This document shows, piece by piece, positions 11,472-21,955 of a stretch of 64,000 nucleotides of DNA; position 1 is the first letter of the stretch; each line of letters begins with the position of its first letter. The notes below the pieces were generated by a model that ran no database searches, had not been told where the DNA came from, and worked only from the letters and a program-made list of their open reading frames with translations. The translations under genes were made by a program, and so were the position numbers. Source of the stretch: Chara braunii (lineage: Eukaryota; Streptophyta; Charophyceae; Charales; Characeae); assembly GCA_003427395.1 (NCBI GenBank), contig BFEA01000345.1, positions 608,305-672,304 of the forward strand, read 5' to 3'.

Positions 11472-11668
11472 TTGTTAGAATTTTATGAAAGAGTTTCGGG
11501 AGCAAGAATGCATGCTAGTTATATACGACAAGGTGGAGAATTTTATGAAAGAGTTTTGGGAGCAAGAATGCATGTTGGTTATGTACGACCAGATGGAATT
11601 GCACAAGATTTACACGGGTTTAAGCGAAGATATTTTTTTCTTTTCACGACAATTCACTTCTCGTATAG
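11472..11668 (+). pseudogene. nad7: Mitochondrial nad7 fragment, internally duplicated
   Basis: Codes for part of complex I subunit NAD7 (49 kDa family). The first copy reads EFYERVSGARMHASYIR and a second, slightly different copy EFYERVLGARMHVGYVR follows at once. The sequence then runs on as GIAQDL and, after a frameshift at about 11610, SEDIFFFSRQFTSRIDK. The copies are about 60 bases long and differ at several sites. The duplication and frameshift show it is dead. The whole match covers about 45 codons of the roughly 394-codon gene. Confidence 0.85.
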
Positions 11669-11915
11669 ACAAAGTGTCTATCTTTTATCTATGTTCTTTA
11701 TATTTAGTAATTATTTTATCAATACAAAATCACAATATTTACAATAAACAGTTTTAGTATGTTTACAATACTTGTTCTAAACATATTTTGTATGGTATAA
11801 ATATGCAGATCATATTATAGGTATCCAATATATGATAATCTTTGATTCAATCTGTTTTCCCAATAGAAAACAATTATGAATAAATAGAAAGTGTAATTCT
11901 TCTTTTTTCTTTGTC

Positions 11916-11966
11916 GAGGGATATAACTCAGCGGTAGAGTGCCACCTTGACATGGTGGAAATTGAG
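11916..11966 (+). pseudogene. trnV-GAC: Plastid trnV-GAC, 5' part
   Basis: AGGGATATAACTCAGC at the start and ACCTTGACATGGTGGAA through the anticodon arm (anticodon GAC) match plastid tRNA-Val. The match ends after about 50 bases, so the T arm and acceptor 3' strand are missing. One change lies next to the anticodon (GACG to GACA). In plastomes this gene sits beside rrn16, but the rRNA piece that follows here is mitochondrial. Confidence 0.8.
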
Positions 11967-12157
11967 TCTGCAGTGCGCTCCAGGTGTGTTAGGTCCATAT
12001 TAGACTTAGGTTCGTCAGTAATCAACGTAAATACAAAGAAGACGTTGCTTCGTGCCTTTCCACATCTGGTACTTTGTGATGATTATATTGAAAAACATAG
12101 AAGTCGCGCATGTTTTTCACATCGTTGATAATAGAGACTATCATGGTAGAATCAGTG

Positions 12158-12213
12158 ACTGAGGTGAAGTCTTAACAAGGTAGCCATAGGGAAACCTGCG
12201 GTTGGATTGATTC
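12158..12213 (+). pseudogene. rrn18: 3' end of mitochondrial small-subunit rRNA
   Basis: GGTGAAGTCTTAACAAGG followed by TAGCCATAGGGAAACCTGC and GGTTGGATTGATTCC matches the universal 3' end of small-subunit rRNA. The AACCTGCGGTTGGATTGA ending is the plant mitochondrial form. Plastid 16S would read GGTGCGGCTGGATCACCTCC. Sites usually GTCGTAAC and GCCGTAG are changed to GTCTTAAC and GCCATAG, consistent with decay after transfer. Confidence 0.8.
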
Positions 12214-12359
12214 CTTTCCAATATACATACCCATGTTTGATTTAATGTATTGCTTCATTTCTTAATTGTATTGAATATAGTATTGTATTAATATCAATGA
12301 ATTTAACTTAATTCATTGGATTTTTATTTTTCATACCAACAAAAAAAAAACCTTCAATT

Positions 12360-12431
12360 GCCTACTATTGGACTTGAACCAACGACTCTTGCCTTATGAA
12401 AGCAATACTCTAACCACTAAGTTAAGTAAGC
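12360..12431 (-). pseudogene. trnM-CAU: Plastid trnM-CAU (elongator), decayed
   Basis: The minus strand reads CTTACTTAACTTAGTGGTT, then TTGCTTTCATAAGGC (anticodon CAU), then GTTGGTTCAAGTCCAATAG. This is the plastid elongator tRNA-Met, nearly full length at 72 bases. The acceptor 5' CCTACT has become CTTACT and the anticodon stem has lost pairs. Transcription or function in the nucleus is unlikely. Confidence 0.85.
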
Positions 12432-12464
12432 ATGATTCTTTTTTATTTGAGCAATATTAATCAA

Positions 12465-12548
12465 CTTTGTTAATATACGACGTAAATGATGGTTGGAAAA
12501 ATACACACCAAACATATCCCATACTTCTCGTTCCCACGAACCAGCTGT
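12465..12548 (-). pseudogene. nad9: Mitochondrial nad9 fragment
   Basis: Twenty-eight codons include [18 protein letters not shown] and LRRILT, the core signature of complex I subunit NAD9 (NuoC/30 kDa family). It ends just where nad9 would go on to a DYGFEGHP-type block. It starts one base from the end of the ndhJ fragment. Confidence 0.85.
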
Positions 12549-12549
12549 C

Positions 12550-12738
12550 GGAAATATAGTCTTTACGCATAGGCCAACCAAGCAAAGTTTCAGGCATTAA
12601 AATACGCTATAAAGAAGGATGACTTTCGTATATTATTCCTAACATATCATAAGATTCTCTTTCTTGAAAGTTAGAAGTTTTCCAAACCCAAAATACCGAA
12701 GTTAATTTTGCATGCAATCTTGGTACTAGTACTTTAGA
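12550..12738 (-). pseudogene. ndhJ: Plastid ndhJ fragment
   Basis: About 63 codons of NDH-complex subunit J. Readable blocks are [19 protein letters not shown], then [19 protein letters not shown], then [16 protein letters not shown]. One in-frame TAG replaces a codon between SHPSL and RILMP. The missing parts are the N-terminal two-thirds and the last residues. An indel seems present at the upstream end, near GAATTGCTCTAAAGTA. NdhJ is the plastid homologue of mitochondrial NAD9, whose fragment directly follows. Confidence 0.9.
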
Positions 12739-14420
12739 GCAATTCGTATTTCGCCGAAACCTGGGAAGAACGAAAAGCGTCCACTGGGAGTATCATGCTT
12801 TCAGGACAGGATCGTACAATAAGTTTTTTTAGAATGATCTTAGACCCTATTTTGAACCTCGCTTTTCCACTTATTCACATGACTTTTGAATTGCTTTCAA
12901 AAGTGACTAAATAAAAATATAATTATATTCTCTATTATTAATTATTCTATTCATGAATATTGCCCTTATTGAGAGCTATACCCATCACATATGGGGACAA
13001 CCCACTCACCGGTGGGACAAAAGGAGGAGGATGTACAACGGGCCAGGAACCGAGCCCAGACGGTGATGGTGCCACCTGCATTCGCTCGACTAACACAACC
13101 ATACTCTATTGGATGTACTGTAAGATCTCCATCTGGTGATCTTGCATCTCTACTATACTTAACAAGACCTTTCGTATGGTCCTCACATCATCCATCTTTG
13201 CTGGGTCCATCTCCTCTAACTAACTAATGTCCTCTTGCCTTCGCTGCATCCTGGCTCTTCTTCTAATCATTCTCTCTTTTTGTGCCTTAATCTCTCTTAA
13301 ATCCTTTTGTAGCTGTCTCACGATCTATTTTTAGTTTGACTAGTTCTCGAACAGAATGCACAAATGAACAGAAAACAGTTCTAGTATGCTGTCTGTCATA
13401 TGTTAATGGCAGTACATCTGACTAATCAAAATAAAAATAGCATCATTTGTTTGGTGTGTTTGCAGCATGGGATCTTACTCAAACTTATCACTTGGAATCT
13501 ACCCCTTCCCCAATTCCCTTTGATTGTCACTTGATTAGCGTCCCTGAGCAATCCGGTTTGGCGTGCGTGACTAAAGGTGTGCACACGGCCCACCCCTGTG
13601 CCCCGAGTAGCTGCTGAGCTGGCCAACCCTGCACTGTGTTCGCGTGCAGCGAGCCTTACACCGATTGGCTGATCCAGAGGCTATTTAATGACCGCCCCCA
13701 AGTGTCATCAGGAATTATTTTACGTCTCAGCAGGGCGACGATCACAACCAATGGTTTCCCCAGCCGGTGTTTATTTGTAGATGCTCGGTACTCGTCTCTC
13801 CCATAGGGCTGGCCTGCCCTTCAATACCCATTCTATGAGCGCAGAAAGCAGACAAGGACAAAGCAACAAAGCATGTGTGCTCTACTCTCGGTGGGGTCGC
13901 ATGGTGGCCGTGACCCAGTGCTCTGCCTAGGGCCCTTTAGAAAACACTGCCCTCTCCTTTCAGAAGCTCCACGTGAACAATGCCGACTCTCAAGGTTGAG
14001 TGCACACGACACCTCACATGAGAGGACTCTCAAGAAGGAACTCACAACCTCACGATAAGAAGTGATGAAGAGGGTAGATAAGGTTAAGAGCAACGTACCT
14101 CATTATAGCTGCCCCCAACCACAAATATTCTCACCAGATGACCTGATGGCGATTGTGATGACCGGTCACTGCATCGACACAACCAGCATTATCTCGCCAT
14201 TCCACCTCAGCATCAACCAACCACCATATAGTTCTCATCACACTGCGAACACCCAATATACACACCGTAGCCTTCTTGGAGATTCCCCTCTCCTCCTGGG
14301 TCGCCACACTTGTCTCCGCCCTCCTCACTACACACCGTCTATGACCAGACTCACCAAGCAGACCGCATGTATGTACCGCATAGGCAGAAGACAAGCGCCA
14401 GATGAGCACAACGTACCACA

Positions 14421-14434
14421 ACTGTGATACCAAA
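14421..14434 (-). other. Primer binding site, tRNA-iMet type
   Basis: Minus strand TTTGGTATCACAGT begins two bases after the LTR A end. TGGTATC is the canonical complement of the 3' end of initiator tRNA-Met. Later bases deviate from TGGTATCAGAGC. Confidence 0.75.
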
Positions 14435-14435
14435 T

Positions 14436-15369
14436 TGCAAGGAAGATGAGCAATAGCGAACATCAGCAATGAAACAACATCATACACATAAGACCAGATT
14501 GTCGTGACCTCGAACCAAGAGCAAAATCGCATCACGAGTTTCACCAAATAAGAGCACACCAAAAGCTCATAATTAACAATGCTGGAATAGTCTCATCATC
14601 ATCATCAACGAAGAACCAATGTTGATATCCTATCTGGCGCTCGCCGCCCAGACTACAGATGGCAGATCCTATCTAGCCTAGACTACAATGCCGAAGATGA
14701 CGACAACAACTCTCTCGAAGTACGAGCAGATAACGACCAATGCCGCACGCTTCCAGCACCAGGTATGTCATCACTCACAACCTCGTTCCCCAACACAGAT
14801 GCCACATGCACCCAAGGACCACCCTGCGCCACACCCAGCTCACAACAGCGGAGCTCGACTATGGCTGCCTGCTCCTTCCAGCTTGCCCGTGAGCGCGTGA
14901 GCGCTGGCCAGCTTCAGCGCAGCAGCGCTTGCGCAGCATGCAGCCAGCACCCGAAGGTCGAATGCTGAGGCAGGCCCTTTGCTATGCGGAAGTGGCCTGC
15001 CTGCGTTCTGTCCCAGGCTGCGCTGGGCCTTTCCCAAGAAGCTTCTGGTAGGCCCCGATAGGATGAGGCCCAGTCCAAACAACTCGGGCCGTGGGCCTGT
15101 GGTGGTTGCTTGCATCCAATTGTCATCGGCTTGTGTCTGGCCCATGTCTCGTATCCAGCCCAGGGCGTGCCTTTGATTCATGCAAAGAGGCGACCCAGGG
15201 CCTAGGTTCTCTCAACCAACTGGCGATGCACAACTGCCTGAATTCCCTTAGTTGCGTGGTGGCCAAAATTCAGGGTCCTTAGGCCCTTGTCGAGCCTGCC
15301 TTCACTTAGGGCGGCCGACGTGCTGCTTGGCAAGGCCTGAAAGGGGCACGTAGGGGCTTTAGTCTCGCA
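14436..15369 (-). repeat. Family III LTR A (934 bp)
   Basis: Starts TGCGAGACTAAAGCC on the minus strand and ends in CTCATCTTCCTTGCA, matching LTRs B, C, D and E in this window. Inner landmarks are CTAAGTGAAGGCAGGC near the 5' end and TCTTATTTGGTGAAAC-type text near the 3' end. TG...CA ends are present. Confidence 0.85.
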
Positions 15370-16320
15370 ATCAAAGTTTGGATTTCTCTTCTACTGCAGG
15401 CATCACTTGAGGTCCACCATAGCCATGACCGCCTCTCCCACTCTTCACTCTCATAGGCCGAGGCTATAGCGGACTATTAGGATTCACCGAGATGTCCAAA
15501 TGACAACCCAAAGCAGCTATGGCTGCCCTAGCTCTGGCCGCCATGCCTGACTCTGCCTCAAAGCTTCTTGTTGTAGCTCAACCCCAACTGGGGCCTTCTT
15601 GCTGCAGCGCTCACCAAGGTGATGAAGATGGCTGCCACCATAGCCAGGTAAGTACCTCTGGCACTCCTTCCCCTTCCTGTCCTTCTTCCTCCTCTGAGTC
15701 CTTGCTTCTTCCCCAACAACGCTGCTCCAAGCTAGCGCTGCTTCAGCCAGCACTCCAACCAGTGTGTCGCCGAACTTGCACATCAACAATGAGGTTGGGC
15801 TCTTCGCCCGACCAGGAGATAATAGCGGCCTGCTCGCCTTTTGGGTGGTGACTTCTAGGCCGCTCGACCTTCCCAGCAACCGGTACCTCCTCCCTTTCGG
15901 AGGGAAACATCATTGCAATCTCTAATATTGCCCGTACATGCCCCAGACTCAGGTTGGTTGAACCAGTACCCGCATAGACCTAGCCTACAACTACTGGGCC
16001 TCAAAATGCCATTTTTCTCTTCTTCTGCTCTGCCTCTAGTACCGGCGTACCTGCTACTTGAGTGCTGTCCTCCATTGCAATCCCTCAATGTCACGGCCAC
16101 AGGTAAGTACCGGCCTTGAGGGCCCAGCGAACGAATAAGTGCCCTTACGGGCCACGCACACACTCAAGTCAACCAGCACTCAGACAGACATGCAGTCCGA
16201 AACAAGCGTGCACACACACAAACTTAGTAGCAAGCGGGAAACTCATCAAGACATTCAGTCGACGAGCAAAACTCAGAAATCAGCCGTGTGTTTCAGTCCA
16301 TGTTTGGTCAGGTCATCACA
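15370..16320 (-). repeat. Family II 3' LTR, proximal segment
   Basis: Collinear with 24866-25843. Shared landmarks on the plus strand include CTGCAGGCATCACTTGAGG, GTGTGTCGCCGAACTTGCAC (near 15763 and 25259) and the closing AGGTCATCACA. In the element's sense the LTR starts TGTGATGACC at 16320. The ORFs that can be drawn here are shadows. Confidence 0.85.
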
Positions 16321-16361
16321 CTACTGCCCCGTCAAGAGGGAGGTCCCTTCGAGCGAGTAAC

Positions 16362-16610
16362 TCATTCCAAGTCCCCGACAAACGCATCGTAGGCAAACAA
16401 GGCAAAGAGATTTCGAGAATACTCTGTTGCAGTGAGCTTGGCAGAGACTTTAGGTGCATCATTAGAGGCGATTTGTCGCTCGTAGGCTTTAACAGCGCAT
16501 GGTGCGGTGCGCAGCAGTTCCCGCTTGGAAATCCAGTATAAATCATCCAACGGGTGGTACATGAAATGAACCTGGAACTGTATGTTGCGTCCGTTGCCTA
16601 CGTGCTGTTT
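16362..16610 (-). pseudogene. Family II chromodomain
   Basis: Read on the minus strand after the integrase C-terminus: IQFQVHFMYHPLDDLYWIS followed by KRELLRTAPCAVKAYERQI. The Q-V-H-F strand, the DDLYW turn and the C-terminal helix are those of a chromodomain. The N-terminal strand is degraded by a stop. It lies just upstream of the 3' LTR, as in other chromoviruses. Confidence 0.65.
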
Positions 16611-16619
16611 AATTCTATC

Positions 16620-17820
16620 TCATGTCTGCCTTTGATTGCACAAGGAATCATATTTTCATGGTAATCGAACGACTTAGCATCACGGTGGAGATACAATTTT
16701 GATGCGCATCAAACACGGGATATGTGCGCATATGAGGTGGCACAACAACCACGTATGAAGGGCTAAATTTATCTTCGCCAATCATATCCAGAACTTCCCC
16801 TGGACCATAATAGAGTGGGAGAAGTTTACGTGATACTCCCTCTTCTTCTGAAAACTCGGACATCTTGAAGTTTACGTGATACTCCTTCTTATGAAATCTC
16901 GGACATCTTGACCCAGACATAACTTGCCACCTCGATACCTGAAGGACAACGCTTCTTGTTTGCATGATGGATCATGGCATGATGTCGCTTGGTCATTGTT
17001 GCAATGGCAACTTTGAGCAAGCGATCGTACTTGGCCCTGAGACCAGGCCGGTCGGGTGTTAAACCAGTTGGCTGCTTAGCGAATAGGTAGGAGAGCAGAT
17101 TACGAATCTGCCAACCGTAATGCAGCCTGTTTGGTGTCATGCCGGTGGCAGAATGAATCGAGTTGTTGTACAACCCCTTGTCGGAATACAACTCTTCATC
17201 CCATTTTTCCTGATCCGGAATGATTAAAGCGCGGAGAAGTTGGAACACAGTCTGGTTGATTTCCTCAGCCAAACCGTTGGCTTCGGGGTGTTGGGCAGAT
17301 GTCATGCATAGCTTGAGGCCAGGGAGTTGGGACGTGAAGTCTTTCCATCTAGTACTGATGAAGCGCGGGTCCCGATCACTCGTTAGAGTTTTCGGGGTTG
17401 CGAACTACAAAATGTACTTCGGTTTGAACTCACGGATCACCAATTCAGTTGGAGCATGAGATGGCAAAGGAATCGGATTAAGAAATTTAGAGAAGCGGTC
17501 AACAATCACCATGATTTGTGAGTAGCCGTTCTTACTTACTTTTCCAATGTCGGTGAAGTCGTTATTAGACAGACTCCCCGGGACCATCGGGAATGGGAAG
17601 GGGTGTAAGTAGCCCCATTGGCTTTTGTTTACATGGTTTGATTCGTTGACAACCTTGACATTCAGCCACAAACTTTTCAGCAGATCCCTTCATGCCAGGC
17701 CAATCAAACTGTCTCAATAGGTTTCCGTATGCCTTTGCCATGCCGAAGTGTCCACTCCGGCCATGAGCCAAGTCCAGAAAGTGCGTGCGGAGAGGCTCAT
17801 GGTTGGGCACACACAAACGG
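16620..17820 (-). pseudogene. Family II integrase
   Basis: The HHCC zinc-binding region is well kept: HGRSGHFGMAKAYGNLL and CQGCQRIKPCK (minus strand, 17760-17630). The core shows VIVDRFSKFLNPIPLPSHA and, later, TSAQHPEANGLAEEINQ, where the catalytic Glu sits in the GLAEE position (relatives GQTER). The segment with the second core Asp is broken by stops near 17400-17340. The C-terminal domain continues past 16889, where a short segment with MSEF is repeated at 16868 and 16908. Confidence 0.85.
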
Positions 17821-18054
17821 TCGTGGTTCCCGTAGCGACGAAAAACCAGTCATCCATACTCGTGAAAATTAGGCTGACGGCTGGGATCAGCCCGCAACTA
17901 CTGAAGGATGGGACTAAGCTCCGGATCCTTGGCAGTGTGCTCTACGAGCTGCTCCTTCAGTTTCTTCCGGAGGTCGTAGGAATTCACAAGGCAAGTCATG
18001 TACTCAGGGAAGATAATGCATCAGCAACTCGATTATAACAGCCCTTTTTGTGCC

Positions 18055-18540
18055 TTAACTCAAGTCGAAAATGTCAATTTCATGGAACCAGCGAAGTAAG
18101 GTAGGGGACAGGGTAGTTTGCTCTTTGATCCACTTCAGAGTCTCATGATCTGAGAACACTTTGAAGTGGTGTCCCAAAAGATAATGCTTCCAATGGTTCA
18201 AAGTCGTACACAAAGCATAGAACTTACGCATGTAGGTCGAAGTGGCTACCTTTTCGCTGGGCATGCGTTTGATGTAGTATTCGAGCGGCCGTAGGCCATC
18301 GTCGTCATCTTGCTGCAGCATTGCGCCAATTACATACTGGCTTGCATCCGTAGTAAATACGAATGTCTGTTTGGAATCTGCAGTGCGGAGTACAAGATAA
18401 CTTACCAAAGCTTCTTTCAAAGCTTGAAAGACGTCCTTACATGCGGCATCCCAAGCGTAAGGAACGATCTTACTTGTTAACCGGGACAAAGGGCGTGCAA
18501 CAATAGAGAAACGGGGCACAAACTTTCGGTAGTACGACGT
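18055..18540 (-). pseudogene. Family II RNase H
   Basis: Open frame of 154 codons on the minus strand. It begins with the connection region (RPLSRLTSKIVPYAWD), then FVFTTDASQYVIGAMLQQ with the first catalytic Asp, LRPLEYYIKRMPS, YALCTTLNHWKHYLLG, and VFSDHETLKWI with the second Asp. This is the best preserved domain of the element. It ends at a stop just after the FDLS segment. Confidence 0.85.
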
Positions 18541-18623
18541 GAGACCAAAAAAAGAGTGCAGTTCGCGGATGTTCGCGGCTTGAGGCCAATTGCGTATGAC
18601 CTCAACCTTGGTTGCCTAAGGTT

Positions 18624-19215
18624 CTAGGGCTGCATCACGCAACCGATGCCGAGATAGATGACACCATCCCTCCCTAACTCAAATTTCTCTAAGTTGAGAT
18701 GGAGTTGCGTCTTTTTGAGGATGGTCAATACTTCCTCAAGGTGCTTTATGCGTTCCTCCATGAATTTGCTGAAGATCAGTATATCATCAAGGTATACTAT
18801 CATGACCCGACCAATCTGTTCGCAAAGGACCCTGTCCATGAGGCTTTGAAAGGTGGCCGGTACGTTCGTGAGACCGAAGGGCATTACGGTAAACTCGTAA
18901 AACCCATCGTGTGTTTTGAACGCAATCTTATGCTGGTCCGAAGGATCGACTTCAATCTGGTGATAGCCAGATTTGAGGTCGATCTTGGAGAAGACCTTGC
19001 ACCCACCAGCAGCATCAGGCAAGGCATCTATGAGAGGCAATGAATGGATAGACGTTTTTTGTTGTGATGCGGTTTAGACCGCGATAGTTAATACACATGC
19101 GGAGCTTGCCTCCTTTCTTCGGGACAAACAAAACAGGGGCACCAAAACAAACTCACAAGGCTTTATCCAACCCTTGTAAATCATTTCATCAATGTGTCGC
19201 TGGAGTTCCTCCAAC
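18624..19215 (-). pseudogene. Family II reverse transcriptase
   Basis: Minus-strand blocks: [65 protein letters not shown] and [15 protein letters not shown]. The YLDD catalytic box is intact. A frameshift lies between 19100 and 19040, and a stop closes the frame near 18620, just after the LEKFELGRDGVIYLG block. Confidence 0.9.
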
Positions 19216-19225
19216 TCGCCGGATC

Positions 19226-20185
19226 CTATTCAGTATGGGCAGCCCTTTGGAGGAACAACACCTTCGACCAACTCGATGGTGTGTCGAATCGATCGCGTGG
19301 GAAGTCCACGTGGTTCGGCCAGAACTTCTGGGAACCGATCAAGTAGATTTTGGATGTTTGTGGGACCGGTGGGGTTGAAGGGTCAGCAAAGGGATCACCT
19401 AGATCAGGTCGCAGGTTGCCTATGGATGCAACCGAATCCGAAGTAGAATCAGTAAGAATAGGGGTAGGTAAAGAAGTAGAAGGGCTATAAGTAGAAAAAC
19501 TAGATGAAGTAGTATTGGTACTAGCAGCAAAAGTAGATGGCACATGAGTAGGGCAAACAAAGGCAATATACAATTGTTCATCCTCCTTGTGGTTGCGCCA
19601 TTTCTTGCAGAACTGCATGGCATTCAGACAAGTCACTGGGGACTCGTGCTTCTCATCCAAGAGGACGGAAAACTCGTTCCCTTTAGCATCTTTGACCATG
19701 AAAAGTGACTCCTTCCACTTGGTCCATTCACATTGGGACTGCAGCCAGCCCAAGCCAAGGACAACATCGAAGGGACACTTGTCAAGGAAATAGAAGTTCA
19801 AAGCGTGGGTGATAGTTTTGTCCTTGTCAAAGGTAGTGCGCACACCTGCATGCGTAAAGGAGACACCTTCCTTGTTGCCTACTACTTGGGTCCGGCAAGG
19901 GTTCTGCAAAATACTTGCTTCATTCCCAAAAGGTAGTGCGCACACCTGCATGCGTAAAGGAGACACCTTCCTTGTTGCCTACTACTTGGGTCCGGCAAGG
20001 GTTNAAATACTTGCTTCATTCCCAAAAGGTAGTGCGCACACCTGCATGCGTAAAGGAGACACCTTCCTTGTTGCCTACTACTTGGGTCCGGCAAGGGTTT
20101 TGCAAAATACTTGCTTCATTCCCTTCATTCCCAAGCCCACTTTGCGTATCCTGTGTGGTGACGCAAAGTTAGTAGTCGCACCACA
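19226..20185 (-). pseudogene. Family II protease and linker, with triplicated segment
   Basis: The active site LIDCGATTNFAS lies near 20185-20150. The later CPFDVVLGLGWLQSQ block (about 19775-19730) is the flap/ILG region. After it comes a Ser/Thr/Pro-rich linker (STNTTSSSFSTYSPSTS). Between them a segment of about 97 bases occurs three times (19829, 19929 and 20026), with a single N at 20004. In relatives it occurs once, so the extra copies are either local duplication or an assembly join. Confidence 0.7.
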
Positions 20186-20189
20186 ATCA

Positions 20190-21945
20190 ATCAAGACACA
20201 GAGATAGCGGTGGTTTATGAGAAAGTTTGAAGAAGATAAACTTCACTGTCCCTTGGGCACGCGGATGTTTCATCTCAGCGCAATGTTCAAAGTGGTAGTG
20301 GAAGTCAACCGTCTTCGACTCCTCCCAAGGCTCGACATACAAAGCATGACACACTTCAACCTTGGAATCAGCAGATGATTGGGCTTCAAGGGAGGATTGC
20401 TCATTTGCATCAGATTTAATCTCCCTTGTCGTAGAGGATGCTGAAGTCAACTCTACGCCCGGTTCTGGTTTCCTTGCAGCCTATAACATTCTTGTACTTT
20501 ATGGTTTGGTTTCTAGCAATACAGGGATACCCCTTTTTTGAGCCTCACGCTCCAATCATTTTCAGTGATCCGGAGGTCAACCCATGGTTTAGTGGCTGCA
20601 TCCTCCGGTTTCGTTGGGATTTTGACTCCCTTGGGAAGTTGGACATAGTTCATTCCTGAATTTCGGCTCGGTCCCTTTATGCTGACAGACCTTTAATTTT
20701 TCTTTATCATGATTCACATCAGAGTCATGGGCTAACGAGGAGTAGGCCGTGTCAGGGTCCTGCTCTTGGTCGTCACCAAGAGTGGGGTCGTCTGCATAGG
20801 CCTCCTCATCGGCCTCCAACAGGTCATGCACAACAAAACGGTTGCTGCCTCTGAACTGCCTGCTGCCGATAGGCTTTTTGCTGCCTGTTGTGGTAATGAG
20901 GTCTTGTGCCTCAAGGCTGACCACATCCTGCATGAGGGAACACCCTCTGTGTAACCAATGAGCTCTTTGCCCATGCGATGCATGTGGGTAGTGGGAACCG
21001 TTCCTTTCACAACGTCCAAGCATGATTGTGCAGTCATTTCCAGTTCTGGAGTACCAGAAAGTTTGCTGACAAACAACTGCAAATTATGCATGGTGCCCGT
21101 CCACTTGCTGCACTTGAGATCATCGAGTCTCTTTCGGGTTCTTGCAGCAGCAAGAGTGGCTATGGGTGTGGCTTTGAGCCACTGTGTCAAGTTGATCTTA
21201 GTGTACCCGGCTTGTGTAGCTTGGACTTCTAAGAAGCCTCGTACGGCGGGCTCGGCGTTGGTCCCCATGATCAAGGACTGGCTCATTGGTTGAGTTCCCA
21301 AGACCTCGAAGGTAGCTCTCATGGAGCTGATCCAGGACTTGACGTCTTCTTCCTCGTCATACTTAGACGGTATGGGAACCACCTTCTTGTCCACGTAGGG
21401 ACTGCTGTAGCCGACACCAGCGATTGCTGTTTCTGAACTTGAGGCTGCAGCAGTTGCAGAATTCCCTGCGCCGTCACTTGCCGTAGCGGCAGCCGAGTCT
21501 GCACCTACTGTAGGTCACAATGGAACCACACTTTGAGAAGTAGAGGAATGGAGAGGAGCGAGGACAATTTAGTTAGCAGCATTGGAGGCAGGAGGTAGAG
21601 GGGGAGGATTAGAAATCTGATCCTTCTACAGATTTGCCATCTGCCGAATTTAATCCTTATAATCTTTGGTCACTTCGGCCAGTTCCGCCCGCAGCTCACT
21701 TACCTCTGTCGAGAGTTTGGTGATCTGTTCAGGGAGGTCACTGAGTAGGTGACAATCTATAAGAGCACACACATATGCGACTATCTCCTTCTTGACCTCA
21801 ATGTTAGGCAAGGAGGAGACTGTGTTGTGGACAACCTCATGGTCTGGAATAGTGGTTTTCCGCTTTTCCTCCTCGGCTTTCTCTTCCCTTGCTAGTGCCT
21901 TCTCGTAGAGAGTTTGGTATAATGGTTTATCCTCCTCTACGGCTG
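20190..21945 (-). pseudogene. Family II gag, main part
   Basis: Minus strand. The N-terminal part near 21940-21680 is highly charged and coiled-coil-like (YEKALAREEKAEEEKRK, then ITKLSTEVSELRAEL). A Ser/Ala-rich spacer follows, then DVKSWISSMRATFEVLG and INLTQWLKATPIATLAA, which fit a capsid fold. The C-terminal tail is acidic (LEADEEAYADDPTLGDDQ). I could not find a CCHC knuckle. Frameshifts occur near 20900 and 20590. Stops at about 21640 and 21570 also interrupt it. Confidence 0.65.
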
Positions 21946-21955
21946 CATCTAGTCG

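Larger units (their letters stand above)
11177..12974. other. Mosaic organelle-DNA insertion (mitochondrial plus plastid)
   Basis: AT-rich block, unlike its surroundings, lying inside a split family II LTR. It contains in order nad4 (mt), nad7 (mt, duplicated), trnV-GAC (pt), the 3' end of rrn18 (mt), trnM-CAU (pt, minus), nad9 (mt, minus) and ndhJ (pt, minus). No intact gene remains. Remaining stretches are AT-rich organelle-like spacer that I could not assign. Such nuclear insertions (NUMT/NUPT) are common in plants, but alternation of both sources in under 2 kb suggests end-joining of several fragments, or transfer of mitochondrial DNA that already held plastid pieces. Confidence 0.85.
12975..15369 (-). 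mobile_element. Truncated family III element: 5' LTR, leader, gag start
   Basis: On the minus strand an LTR (15369-14436) is followed by a primer binding site (14434-14421), a leader of about 1 kb, and the start of gag up to about 12975. The minus-strand text around 13060-12990 (CTGGCCCGTTGTACATCCTCC and CCCACCGGTGA) aligns with gag of the element at 55.17 kb. Leader blocks align with 53.25-54.4 kb. The element breaks off inside gag and abuts organelle DNA. Confidence 0.75.

Noticed and set aside
11916-12213. Plastid trnV-rrn16 pair as one transfer
   Set aside because: The rRNA end carries the mitochondrial AACCTGCGGTTGGATTGA form, not the plastid one, so the neighbours come from different organelles.
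12991-13227. 78-codon plus-strand ORF
   Set aside because: It is antisense to the family III gag fragment of the truncated element.
15517-15879. Long ORFs in both directions at 15.5-15.9 and 25.0-25.4 kb
   Set aside because: The two places are the paired family II LTRs, so the ORFs are shadows in repeat DNA.
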